The notes under the pieces are model-generated. The model was not told the DNA's origin and made no database searches. It saw only the letters and a program-made list of their open reading frames with translations. A stretch of DNA of 37,460 nucleotides, taken from positions 1 through 37,460 of the forward strand of contig CAYLHS010000009.1 of assembly GCA_964383535.1 (NCBI GenBank), written 5' to 3'. This document shows positions 23,542 through 30,296 of the stretch, piece after piece. The position numbers and the translations under genes were made by a program. Source of the DNA: CAYLHS01 sp964383535 (GTDB lineage Bacteria > Actinomycetota > Acidimicrobiia > Spongiisociales > UBA4744). How positions within the stretch are numbered: the first letter of the stretch is position 1; each line of letters opens with the position of its first letter.

Positions 23542-25887
23542 ATGAGCAACATGTTCCTGGGCGGCGCCATCGTCGGAGACGAGGCCCACCCCGACCAGCC
23601 GATCAACTACGAAAGCCACCAACTCACGACCCACGGCGTCATCGTTGGCATGACAGGATCAGGCAAGACCGGTCTCGGCATCATCGCGCTCGAAGAAGCG
23701 CTTCTCTCAGGAATTCCGGCCCTGATCATCGATCCCAAGGGCGACATGGGCAACCTGCTTCTGACCTTTCCGGGTCTTCAGCCCTCGGACTTCCGACCAT
23801 GGATCGACGAGGGCGAGGCGTCACGGAAGGGCGAAACGCCCGAAGCGTTCGCCGCCGACACCGCGACCCTCTGGAAGAAGGGTTTGGCCGGCTGGAACAT
23901 CGACGGCTCACGCATACGGCAGCTACGCAGCAGCGCCGAATTCACGATCTACACACCAGGCTCGGATTCAGGTGTCCCGTTGAACATCGTCGGTTCGCTT
24001 GCCGCCCCGGACATCGACTGGTCGACAGACGCCGAGTCGGCCAGGGACGAGATCGAAGGGTTCGTCTCGTCGCTCCTCGTCCTCGCCGGCATCGCCGCCG
24101 ACCCGATCTCCTCCCGAGAACACATCTTGCTGTCGAACCTCATCGAGATGTCGTGGCAGGCGGGCCGCGACCTGAACCTCGCCTCACTGATAGGACAGGT
24201 GCAATCACCACCACTCCGCAAGCTGGGAGTGTTCGATCTCGATACGTTCTTCCCTCCGAAGGATCGCACCAAACTGGCGATGCGCCTCAACGGGCTCATC
24301 GCGTCGCCCTCCTTCGCGTCGTGGATTCACGGCGCACCGCTCGACCCACAGTCGCTGCTCTTCACGCCCGACGGCGGACCCAGGGCAGCCATCATCTACC
24401 TCCAACACCTCACCGACCAGGAACGGCAGTTCATCGTCACTCTGCTCCTGTCCAAGATGGTGTCGTGGATCCGCCGCCAGCCCGGCACGTCCGAGCTGCG
24501 AACCCTCATCTATATGGACGAGGTGTTCGGGTTCGCTCCACCGACAGCTGAACCCCCGTCCAAGAAGCCGATCCTCACCATCCTCAAACAGGCGAGAGCA
24601 CATGGTGTCGGCATGCTGCTGTCCACGCAGAACCCGATCGACCTCGACTACAAGGCCATGTCGAACGCGGGTACCTGGATGATCGGGCGGCTCCAGACCG
24701 AACGGGACAAGGCTCGAATTCTCGAAGGTCTGAAGTCGTCTTCGGGGACAGTCGACCCCAGCAGGCTCAGCATGATGATCGGCAATCTCAACAAGCGGCA
24801 GTTCATTCTCCACAGCACCTCCGAGACGCAACCCACCCTCTTCGGCACACGGTGGGCAATGTCCTACCTGCGAGGTCCCCTGACCAGAACCGAGGTTGCA
24901 CGCCTCACCGAGCACGCTCCGGAACGCGAGCTGGCGGCGCATCCCACCACTCCCACGCTCGCAGACAACGAGACAACGGTCGCACCGAAGCTCGCTTCGT
25001 CGATGACCGCGTACTACTTGGACCCGGCGGCGAAGTGGGCATCGTCGATCGGGGCGGTCCCCGCCAGCACCACGTTCGAGGCCGCCCTGGCAGTGCGGGT
25101 CAAGATGCTCTACGACGACGTGCACGCCGGCGTCGATCACCAAGAGGAATGGGAAACCGTGCTGCACCCACTGACCAACCCTCCCGACTTCGATCACGCC
25201 ATCGCGGTCGACTACGACGAACGCGACCTCAAACGGGACGCGCCCGCCGGAGCGACCTACGTGCTTCCTGACGCTCCGATCGACGCAGCCTCGTTCTTCA
25301 GGGCCGCCGAGTCGTCGGTCAAACAGTGGGTCGTGATGAATCGCAGAGTCGAGGTCTTCAAGAACACCTCACTCAAGCTCTACTCGCGCGTCGGGGAACA
25401 GCGAACGGACTTCGAGGCCCGCTGCCAGGAGGCAGCGGAGGATGCTGCCGATGCCGACATGGCAAAACTGAAGGAGCGGTACAAGACCCGCATCGAACGG
25501 GTGAAGGATCAGCTCGCGTCGGCAGAGCGCCGGGTTCGTGAATTGGAGGTCGACACGCAGACCCGCCGGCAGCAAGAGCTGGTGGCGGGAGCGGGTGAGC
25601 TCCTATCGGTCTTCCTCGGAGGCAAACGCAGATCTCGGAGCCTGTCGGGTGTCGCGTCCCGCAGGTCACAGACCGTCAGAACACAGGAGCGTCTGCGCAG
25701 TGCCCAAGAGAAATACTCGGACAAGACGCAGGAGCTGGACGATCTGGAGACAGATCTTGCCAAGGATGTCACCGAAATCACCTCGAAGTGGGACCACGCG
25801 GCCGCCGAGATCGAGACACTGGAGGTCGGACTGGAACGCACCGACGTCACCGTCGAAGAGATCGCCCTCGTCTGGGTCCCGAAGTAG
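23542..25887 (+). CDS. HerA/DUF87-like ATPase with C-terminal coiled coil
   Basis: The 781-residue P-loop ATPase belongs to the HerA-FtsK-like group. The Walker A motif is GMTGSGKT (residues 36-43), followed by IIDPKGDMGNLL. The Walker B motif is LIYMDEVFGF (near residue 323), and the sensor-like region has LLSTQNPIDLDYKAMSNAGTW. This part resembles bacterial DUF853/DUF87 proteins. From about residue 625 to the end lie long charged helices with heptad character (for example KERYKTRIERVKDQLASAE), a basic hinge (GGKRRSRSLSG), and another helical stretch, so a coiled coil is likely. No nuclease or partner gene (NurA or SIR2) is adjacent. DNA or protein translocation is possible; the function is not known. 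Confidence 0.82.
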   Translation: MSNMFLGGAIVGDEAHPDQPINYESHQLTTHGVIVGMTGSGKTGLGIIALEEALLSGIPALIIDPKGDMGNLLLTFPGLQPSDFRPWIDEGEASRKGETPEAFAADTATLWKKGLAGWNIDGSRIRQLRSSAEFTIYTPGSDSGVPLNIVGSLAAPDIDWSTDAESARDEIEGFVSSLLVLAGIAADPISSREHILLSNLIEMSWQAGRDLNLASLIGQVQSPPLRKLGVFDLDTFFPPKDRTKLAMRLNGLIASPSFASWIHGAPLDPQSLLFTPDGGPRAAIIYLQHLTDQERQFIVTLLLSKMVSWIRRQPGTSELRTLIYMDEVFGFAPPTAEPPSKKPILTILKQARAHGVGMLLSTQNPIDLDYKAMSNAGTWMIGRLQTERDKARILEGLKSSSGTVDPSRLSMMIGNLNKRQFILHSTSETQPTLFGTRWAMSYLRGPLTRTEVARLTEHAPERELAAHPTTPTLADNETTVAPKLASSMTAYYLDPAAKWASSIGAVPASTTFEAALAVRVKMLYDDVHAGVDHQEEWETVLHPLTNPPDFDHAIAVDYDERDLKRDAPAGATYVLPDAPIDAASFFRAAESSVKQWVVMNRRVEVFKNTSLKLYSRVGEQRTDFEARCQEAAEDAADADMAKLKERYKTRIERVKDQLASAERRVRELEVDTQTRRQQELVAGAGELLSVFLGGKRRSRSLSGVASRRSQTVRTQERLRSAQEKYSDKTQELDDLETDLAKDVTEITSKWDHAAAEIETLEVGLERTDVTVEEIALVWVPK

Positions 25888-25888
25888 G

Positions 25889-25901
25889 CGGGCTTCGCCC
25901 G
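25889..25901 (+). terminator. Short GC hairpin after the HerA-like gene
   Basis: CGGGC and GCCCG pair around a TTC loop two bases after the stop codon. It is short and lacks a U-run. A heptamer repeat follows two bases later, as at 21320. Confidence 0.45.
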
Positions 25902-25902
25902 G

Positions 25903-25923
25903 CAGTCAACAGCCATCAGCCAG
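25903..25923. repeat. Heptanucleotide tandem repeat (CAGCCAN type)
   Basis: Three consecutive 7-base units: CAGTCAA, CAGCCAT and CAGCCAG. The core CAGCC matches the repeat at 1595 in the same orientation. Confidence 0.65.
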
Positions 25924-26098
25924 AAAGCGATCTGAGAGGCGCGAAACAGCGGGGCGACCCATGACTCAGCCGTCGAGGGGCCGTCGCGAAGGAGGCGAGC
26001 GCGTTCTCCACGTGCTGCCCCGCCGGCTCGTGGAATCTGACCGAGTACACGCGCTCGCCGACCGGTGCGAGGAGCTGGACGATCCGCCGCGCGGTCCT

Positions 26099-26476
26099 CT
26101 ATTGCTCGGATCCGAGCAGTGCCCAGAGCACGTCGCGGATCGACAGGATGCCGAGCAGCTCGCCGTCCTCCATCACAGGAAGATGACGATACCCGGTCTC
26201 GAGAAGCCACCTCGCTGCCTCGGTGACGTTGACTTCCGGTGTGAACACATCAGGATCGGACGTCATCCAGTCCTCCACGAGTTCAAGTTTCGGATCGGTC
26301 CCCTCGGACGCTGCCCGCACGATGTCGCGTTCGGTGATGATCCCGGCAAGTTCACGACCCTGGACGACCCCGATCGACCCGACGTGCGCGGACAGCATCG
26401 CCGACGACGCGTCTTGGAGGGTTGCCTCGGGGCCACAGACCTCGGCCCGACCCCCGACCATCGATCTGAGTTTCAC
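26099..26476 (-). CDS. Two-CBS-domain protein (downstream copy)
   Basis: The 125-residue protein is a pair of CBS domains. The first has CGPEATLQDASSAML, GSIGVVQGRELAGIITERDIV; the second has DWMTSDPDVFTPEVNVTEAA, RHLPVMEDGELLGILSIRDVL. CBS pairs bind adenine nucleotides and usually control a partner; a free-standing pair acts alone or on a neighbour. It is clearly a paralogue of the protein at 27466-27846, and the two genes flank the epimerase gene on the same strand. GTG 26476 has GAGGAGGT five bases before it. The gene starts 30 bases after the epimerase stop. Beyond its TAG the same frame stays coding-like for 60 codons. Confidence 0.88.
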   Translation of the reverse strand: MKLRSMVGGRAEVCGPEATLQDASSAMLSAHVGSIGVVQGRELAGIITERDIVRAASEGTDPKLELVEDWMTSDPDVFTPEVNVTEAARWLLETGYRHLPVMEDGELLGILSIRDVLWALLGSEQ

Positions 26477-26506
26477 ACGACACCTCCTCTAGGAAGCGTA
26501 GCGTGA

Positions 26507-27460
26507 TCAACTCTCGCCGACGGAGTCGGTGAACCACGGCAGCGTACGCTCCAGCCCTACTCGGAGCCGCACCGACGGTATCCACCCCAGTCTCGTCGTC
26601 GCGAGGCTGATGTCCGGGCAACGGACCCCGGGATCATCCTCGGGTCTCGGTTGGGGATCGAACCCGGGGTGAGTGCCCACCACATCTTGGATCAGCTCTC
26701 CAAGCTCCCTGATCGACACCGCTTCCGGCATCCCCAAATTCACCGGCCCGACGAGATCGCCCTCGAGCAATCGCAGGATCCCGTCGATGAGGTCGTCCAC
26801 GTAGCAGAGGGACCTCGTCTGTGATCCGTCGCCGTGGATCGGAAGTGGCTCGTTTCGAAGAGCGGCGGTGAAGAAGGCGGGGACGGCCCTGCCGTCATCG
26901 ATTCGCATCCGTGGGCCGTAGGTGTTGAAGATCCTCGCGATCCGCACTTCGAGGCCGTGCTCGCGGTGGTAGGCAAGTGCCATCGCCTCGGCGAACCGTT
27001 TGGCTTCGTCATACACGCCCCTCGGACCGGTCGGATTGACGTTGCCCCAGTACGTCTCCGGCTGGGGATTGACCGCCGGATCGCCGTACACCTCACTCGT
27101 CGACGCGAGGAGGAAACGGGCCCGTTTCGCCTTCGCCAACCCCAACGCCTTGTGCGTGCCCAACGACCCGACCTTCAGGGTCTGGATGGGCCATCGCAGG
27201 TAGTCGACCGGCGATGCGGGCGACGCGAAGTGGATGACGGAGTCGACAGGACCGGCGATGTGCAGGTAGTTGGTCACGTCGTAGTGCAGGAACGCGAAGC
27301 CGTCTTCGCCGAAGAAGGGAGCGACGTTCTCTTCCCTGCCGGTGATGAGGTTGTCGACCACCGTCACTCGGGCACCGCCAGCGACCAAGCGGCGAGTCAG
27401 ATGCGACCCGAGAAAGCCCGCACCACCGAGTACGACCGCGTGGGTGCCCCCGATCGCCAC
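26507..27460 (-). CDS. NAD-dependent epimerase/dehydratase, UDP-glucuronate decarboxylase-like
   Basis: This 317-residue extended short-chain dehydrogenase has VVLGGAGFLGSHLTRRL (NAD-binding glycines), VTVVDNLITGREENV, HYDVTNYL, IHFASPASPVDYL, LLASTSEVYGDPAVNPQ, the active-site Tyr/Lys in YDEAKRFAEA, and RIFNTYGPRM. These are the marks of UDP-glucuronate decarboxylase (UXS), which makes UDP-xylose, and the length fits. A related sugar-nucleotide epimerase cannot be ruled out. The ORF extends to 27640 but that part overlaps the upstream CBS gene; GTG 27460 starts 5 bases after that gene's stop and gives the standard N-terminus. It lies in an operon between two CBS genes. Confidence 0.87.
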   Translation of the reverse strand: MAIGGTHAVVLGGAGFLGSHLTRRLVAGGARVTVVDNLITGREENVAPFFGEDGFAFLHYDVTNYLHIAGPVDSVIHFASPASPVDYLRWPIQTLKVGSLGTHKALGLAKAKRARFLLASTSEVYGDPAVNPQPETYWGNVNPTGPRGVYDEAKRFAEAMALAYHREHGLEVRIARIFNTYGPRMRIDDGRAVPAFFTAALRNEPLPIHGDGSQTRSLCYVDDLIDGILRLLEGDLVGPVNLGMPEAVSIRELGELIQDVVGTHPGFDPQPRPEDDPGVRCPDISLATTRLGWIPSVRLRVGLERTLPWFTDSVGES

Positions 27461-27465
27461 CCGGG

Positions 27466-27846
27466 CTACCGCCGGTCCGGCTCGACCAGCGCGGCGAGCA
27501 CGTCCCGAATGCTCAGAATGGAGACCAACCGCCCATCCACAACCACGGGCATGTGGCGATGGTCGTGCTCCAAGAGGTGAAGGGCTGCCTCGTCCACGGG
27601 GGTATCCGCTTCGAAGGTGCGTACAGGGTTGCTCATCCATTCCGAGACAGTCGCGAGGCCGGTGTCCACATCCGTCGCGACGGCGTGGAGAATGTCACGT
27701 TCGGTGATGATGCCGATGAGTTCCCCGTCGCTGACCACTCCAAGCGAACCAACTCCCGTGGCGTGCATCGCACGCGATGCCTCCCCCAACGAAAGCTCCG
27801 GGCCGCACATCTGTGGGTGCCCACCGATCAGATCTCGCAGTTGCAT
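27466..27846 (-). CDS. Two-CBS-domain protein (upstream copy)
   Basis: The 126-residue pair of CBS domains has CGPELSLGEASRAMH, GSLGVVSDGELIGIITERDIL, EWMSNPVRTFEADTPVDEAA and RHMPVVVDGRLVSILSIRDVL. It aligns along its whole length with the copy at 26099-26476, sharing IGIITERDI, M/LPV and LSIRDVL blocks, so one arose from the other by duplication. It is the first gene of a three-gene run (CBS, epimerase, CBS). ATG 27846 has TAGGCT 8 bases before it. Ligand and target are unknown; control of the epimerase or of the sugar-nucleotide level is a reasonable guess only. Confidence 0.88.
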   Translation of the reverse strand: MQLRDLIGGHPQMCGPELSLGEASRAMHATGVGSLGVVSDGELIGIITERDILHAVATDVDTGLATVSEWMSNPVRTFEADTPVDEAALHLLEHDHRHMPVVVDGRLVSILSIRDVLAALVEPDRR

Positions 27847-27854
27847 CTACCGCA

Positions 27855-27860
27855 AGCCTA
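27855..27860 (-). promoter_or_regulatory. -10 element (TAGGCT) for the CBS-epimerase-CBS operon
   Basis: On the minus strand TAGGCT lies 8 bases before ATG 27846. Confidence 0.5.
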
Positions 27861-27886
27861 GAGGGCCTCGCTTCGCTCGGCGCGCC
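27861..27886. repeat. Dispersed GC-rich repeat with CGAGCGAAGCG core, copy 1
   Basis: Read on the minus strand it contains GCGCG, then CGAGCGAAGCG, then GGCCCTC. The same blocks in the same order are found on the plus strand at 30225-30248. Both copies lie beside heptamer repeats. Confidence 0.5.
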
Positions 27887-27918
27887 TTGGGCATTGAGTC
27901 GCGGCTTTCCACGGAATC

Positions 27919-27939
27919 CGTACTTCGTATCGCGTCCCC
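27919..27939. repeat. Heptanucleotide repeat (CGTAYTT type)
   Basis: Units CGTACTT, CGTATCG and CGTCCCC follow one another at a 7-base period. They resemble the run at 21338. They lie in the 168-base gap between the sigma factor stop and the CBS operon. Confidence 0.5.
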
Positions 27940-28014
27940 GGCCCGGTCGGATACGGCCGTTCTCATCTGGCGATTCCGGCTGCGTACGGAGGTGCGGCCG
28001 AGCTTTACCCGGTT

Positions 28015-29034
28015 CTAGACCAGGTCCTGCTCCCTGATGCCGAACGACGGGTGCCGAAGCCTACACAGAGCGAGTTTCTCGAGTTGACGGATTCGCTCGC
28101 GGGTGAGGTTGAATTCGTCCCCGATCTCCTCGAGGGTACGCGGCACACCGTCATAGAACCCGTAGCGGAGAGCGAGGATCCGACCCTCCCGTTCGGGAAG
28201 CCGTTCGATGGAAACCCGCAGGCTCTGTGCGACATCCATCTCCTCGGTGATCTGCACCGGATCCGTCGCCTCCTCGTCCTCGATGAAGTCACCGAGCTGC
28301 GCGCCGTCTTCTCCGACCGGCTGTTCCAGCGACACCGTGTCCGCGACACCGAGCGCCAGCTCGACCTTGTCGACCGTGACGCCCGCCTCTTCGGCGATCT
28401 CGTCGGGCTTGGGATCTCTGCCCAGTTCGGCTTTCAGGCTCGCCTGCGCGGCACGCACGGCGGCAAGTGTGTCGTGCAAGTGCACGGGGATGCGCACCGT
28501 CCGCGACTTGTCGGCAATGGCCCGGGTGATCGCCTGGCGAATCCACCACGTGGCATACGTCGAGAACTTGAATCCTTTGCGCCAATCGAACTTCTCGACC
28601 GCCCGTATCAATCCGAGGTTCCCCTCCTGGATGAGGTCGAGGAAGTCGATGCCGGACGTGTTGGCATACCGCCTCGCATTGGCCACGACGAGTCTGAGGT
28701 TGGCGGTGAGGAACGCGTCCTTGGCTTCACGACCGAGCCGCTCCTTGCGCCGCAGTTCGATCTCTTCCTTCTTGGAACCGAGCCCACCCTGCTCGAGCTT
28801 TTCCGCGGCATCCTCGCCGCTTTCGATCTTCTGAGCGAGCTCAACCTCCTGTTCCGCGGTGAGCAGGTCATACTCGCCGATCGCGGTGAGATACTGACTG
28901 ACGAGGTCGGTCGTCAGTCTGCCTCGTTCATCTGTGAGCTTGCTTCGACGGTCCCTTCGAACACGGTCCAGTACTGGTTTGCCGTTGGGACGCGTCTGGT
29001 CGATCGATGCCATATGGGGGTCGTCCTCCGTCAT
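28015..29034 (-). CDS. RNA polymerase sigma factor, RpoD-like (group 1 or 2)
   Basis: This 339-residue sigma-70 factor has region 1.2 (DLVSQYLTAIGEYDLLTAEQE), region 2 with NLRLVVANARRYA, DLIQEGNLGLIRAVEKFDWRKG and FSTYATWWIRQAI, region 3 with IRIPVHLHDT-like VRIPVHLHDT, and region 4 with LRYGFYDGVPRTLEEIGDEF and TRERIRQLEKLALCRLRHP. The full 2.3-2.4 block means it recognises a standard -10 and fits the TANNNT elements seen here. It lacks the long N-terminal region 1.1 of many primary factors, so it may be the primary sigma or a close group 2 paralogue. ATG 29034 was taken; a second ATG lies seven codons downstream. Confidence 0.92.
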   Translation of the reverse strand: MTEDDPHMASIDQTRPNGKPVLDRVRRDRRSKLTDERGRLTTDLVSQYLTAIGEYDLLTAEQEVELAQKIESGEDAAEKLEQGGLGSKKEEIELRRKERLGREAKDAFLTANLRLVVANARRYANTSGIDFLDLIQEGNLGLIRAVEKFDWRKGFKFSTYATWWIRQAITRAIADKSRTVRIPVHLHDTLAAVRAAQASLKAELGRDPKPDEIAEEAGVTVDKVELALGVADTVSLEQPVGEDGAQLGDFIEDEEATDPVQITEEMDVAQSLRVSIERLPEREGRILALRYGFYDGVPRTLEEIGDEFNLTRERIRQLEKLALCRLRHPSFGIREQDLV

Positions 29035-29144
29035 TCAGGTTGGGTACGGTGGGGCAGCCGCACACGCCCGTGCACTATGACACAGATCGTGTGTCGTGTG
29101 AACCCCCTTTTTCAACACCCACGCGTGCGGAGGTGTTCCCGGAC

Positions 29145-29150
29145 GATAAT
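29145..29150 (+). promoter_or_regulatory. -10 element (GATAAT) for the TGS GTPase gene
   Basis: GATAAT lies 6 bases before ATG 29157. It differs from TATAAT only in the first base. Confidence 0.5.
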
Positions 29151-29156
29151 GGAGAC

Positions 29157-30161
29157 ATGCCCGCCAACCTCACTCCCGACTACAAGTCGGCGGAGGCGGC
29201 GTACCGGCGAAGCCGCGACCCGGACGAGCGACTCGCCGCGCTCAAGGAGATGTTCAGGACCGTGCCGAAGCACAAGGGTACAGAGCATCTCCGAGCCGAC
29301 ATCAAGACCAGGATCAAGGACCTGACCGACGAGCTCGCGGGTCCGAAAAGGGCAGGTGCCAGGGGTGGCCCGCCGACCGTTGTCCGACCCGACGGAGCAG
29401 CGCAGATAGCTCTCATCGGACCCCCAAACGCCGGCAAGTCGCTCCTGCACGAGCGGCTGACCGGTTCCCACTCCCAGTCGGGTCCGTACCCGTTCACCAC
29501 CCAGTACCCCCACCCGGGCATGCTCCCCTACGAGGACATCGCATTCCAGCTCGTGGACCTCCCACCGGTAGCCACCGACCACCCGGTTCCCTGGATGGCA
29601 AACGCCCTGCAGCCCGCCGACGCGTGCCTCCTCGTCGTGGACGTGTCGACGGCCGGATGCGTCGAGCGGGTTGAGTCGCTGCACACCGCGCTCGCCTCAC
29701 GCAAGATCACCCTCACCGGCTCCTGGGGTGGCAAGATGAACGCAGATGGCGATCCGTTCGCGATCGTCCTGCCGGCACTGCTCGTCGCCACCAAGGCAGA
29801 TCGCGCTTCGAAGTGCATGGAGTCGGCCCAAGTCCTCGAAGAACTCCTGGGGCTCGATTACCCGACCATCGCGGTGTCCGCAACCGAAGGAACCGGCCTC
29901 GATTCGATCGGACGATGGCTCTTCGATCACCTCGACATCGTCCGCATCTACACGAAAGTTCCCGGCAAATCACCGGACATGCGCCGGCCTTACACCATCA
30001 GGAAGGGAGACACCGTCGAGGACGTGGCGACCATGGTGCACAAGGACCTCGCACGGACCCTGAAGTTCGCTCGGATCTGGGGATCGGCCACGTTCGACGG
30101 CCAGCAGGTTGGTCGAGAGCACTGCCTGGTCGACGGCGACGTGGTTGAGTTGCATTCATAG
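29157..30161 (+). CDS. GTPase with C-terminal TGS domain (DRG/Obg-like)
   Basis: The 334-residue protein starts with a helical, basic region, then a G domain with G1 GPPNAGKS (88-95), SGPYPFTTQYPHPGM as the switch I region, G3 as LVDLPPV, and G4 as TKAD. From about residue 260 a TGS domain follows (RIYTKVPGK, YTIRKGDTVEDVA, LVDGDVVEL). The order matches developmentally regulated GTP-binding (DRG) proteins and related bacterial GTPases that touch the ribosome. The G3 motif is D-L-P-P rather than D-x-x-G, so GTP hydrolysis may be altered. The ORF extends to 29007, but ATG 29157 has GATAAT 6 bases before it and begins the conserved part. Its role is unknown. Confidence 0.85.
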   Translation: MPANLTPDYKSAEAAYRRSRDPDERLAALKEMFRTVPKHKGTEHLRADIKTRIKDLTDELAGPKRAGARGGPPTVVRPDGAAQIALIGPPNAGKSLLHERLTGSHSQSGPYPFTTQYPHPGMLPYEDIAFQLVDLPPVATDHPVPWMANALQPADACLLVVDVSTAGCVERVESLHTALASRKITLTGSWGGKMNADGDPFAIVLPALLVATKADRASKCMESAQVLEELLGLDYPTIAVSATEGTGLDSIGRWLFDHLDIVRIYTKVPGKSPDMRRPYTIRKGDTVEDVATMVHKDLARTLKFARIWGSATFDGQQVGREHCLVDGDVVELHS

Positions 30162-30162
30162 G

Positions 30163-30190
30163 TTGTCGGCCGTCGGTTTTCGGTCATTGG
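30163..30190. repeat. Heptanucleotide repeat (TTGTCGG type), left arm
   Basis: Four consecutive 7-base units: TTGTCGG, CCGTCGG, TTTTCGG and TCATTGG, starting two bases after the GTPase stop. It is roughly inverted relative to the run at 30248-30282. Confidence 0.65.
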
Positions 30191-30224
30191 CGAGACTCCG
30201 GCCCCAGGTCGGCGCGAATTCGAG

Positions 30225-30248
30225 CGCGGCGAGCGAAGCGGGCCCTCC
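30225..30248. repeat. Dispersed GC-rich repeat with CGAGCGAAGCG core, copy 2
   Basis: The plus strand contains GCG, GCGAGCGAAGCG and GGCCCTC, matching 27861-27886 in opposite orientation. It lies between two heptamer runs. Confidence 0.5.
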
Positions 30249-30282
30249 CACCGACAACTGAGAACCAAAGACCGAGAACCGG
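30248..30282. repeat. Heptanucleotide repeat (right arm)
   Basis: Five consecutive units: CCACCGA, CAACTGA, GAACCAA, AGACCGA and GAACCGG. CCGACAAC here is the reverse complement of GTTGTCGG in the left arm, so the whole 30163-30282 gap is an imperfect inverted repeat. Confidence 0.6.
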
Positions 30283-30284
30283 GG

Positions 30285-30290
30285 TAGCGT
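30285..30290 (+). promoter_or_regulatory. -10 element (TAGCGT) for the DUF255 gene
   Basis: TAGCGT lies 6 bases before ATG 30297, right next to the heptamer run. Confidence 0.5.
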
Positions 30291-30296
30291 CGGTCC

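Noticed and set aside
24205..25197. Minus-strand ORF of 330 codons opposite the HerA-like gene
   Set aside because: Antisense shadow; the plus strand shows Walker A and B motifs and no conserved segments appear on this strand.
25509..26210. Minus-strand ORF of 233 codons between the HerA-like and CBS genes
   Set aside because: Mostly antisense to the HerA-like coiled coil, out of frame with the coding-like stretch after the CBS stop, and low in complexity.
28051..29325. Plus-strand ORF of 424 codons opposite the sigma factor gene
   Set aside because: Antisense to an unmistakable sigma-70 protein and runs into the start of the GTPase gene.
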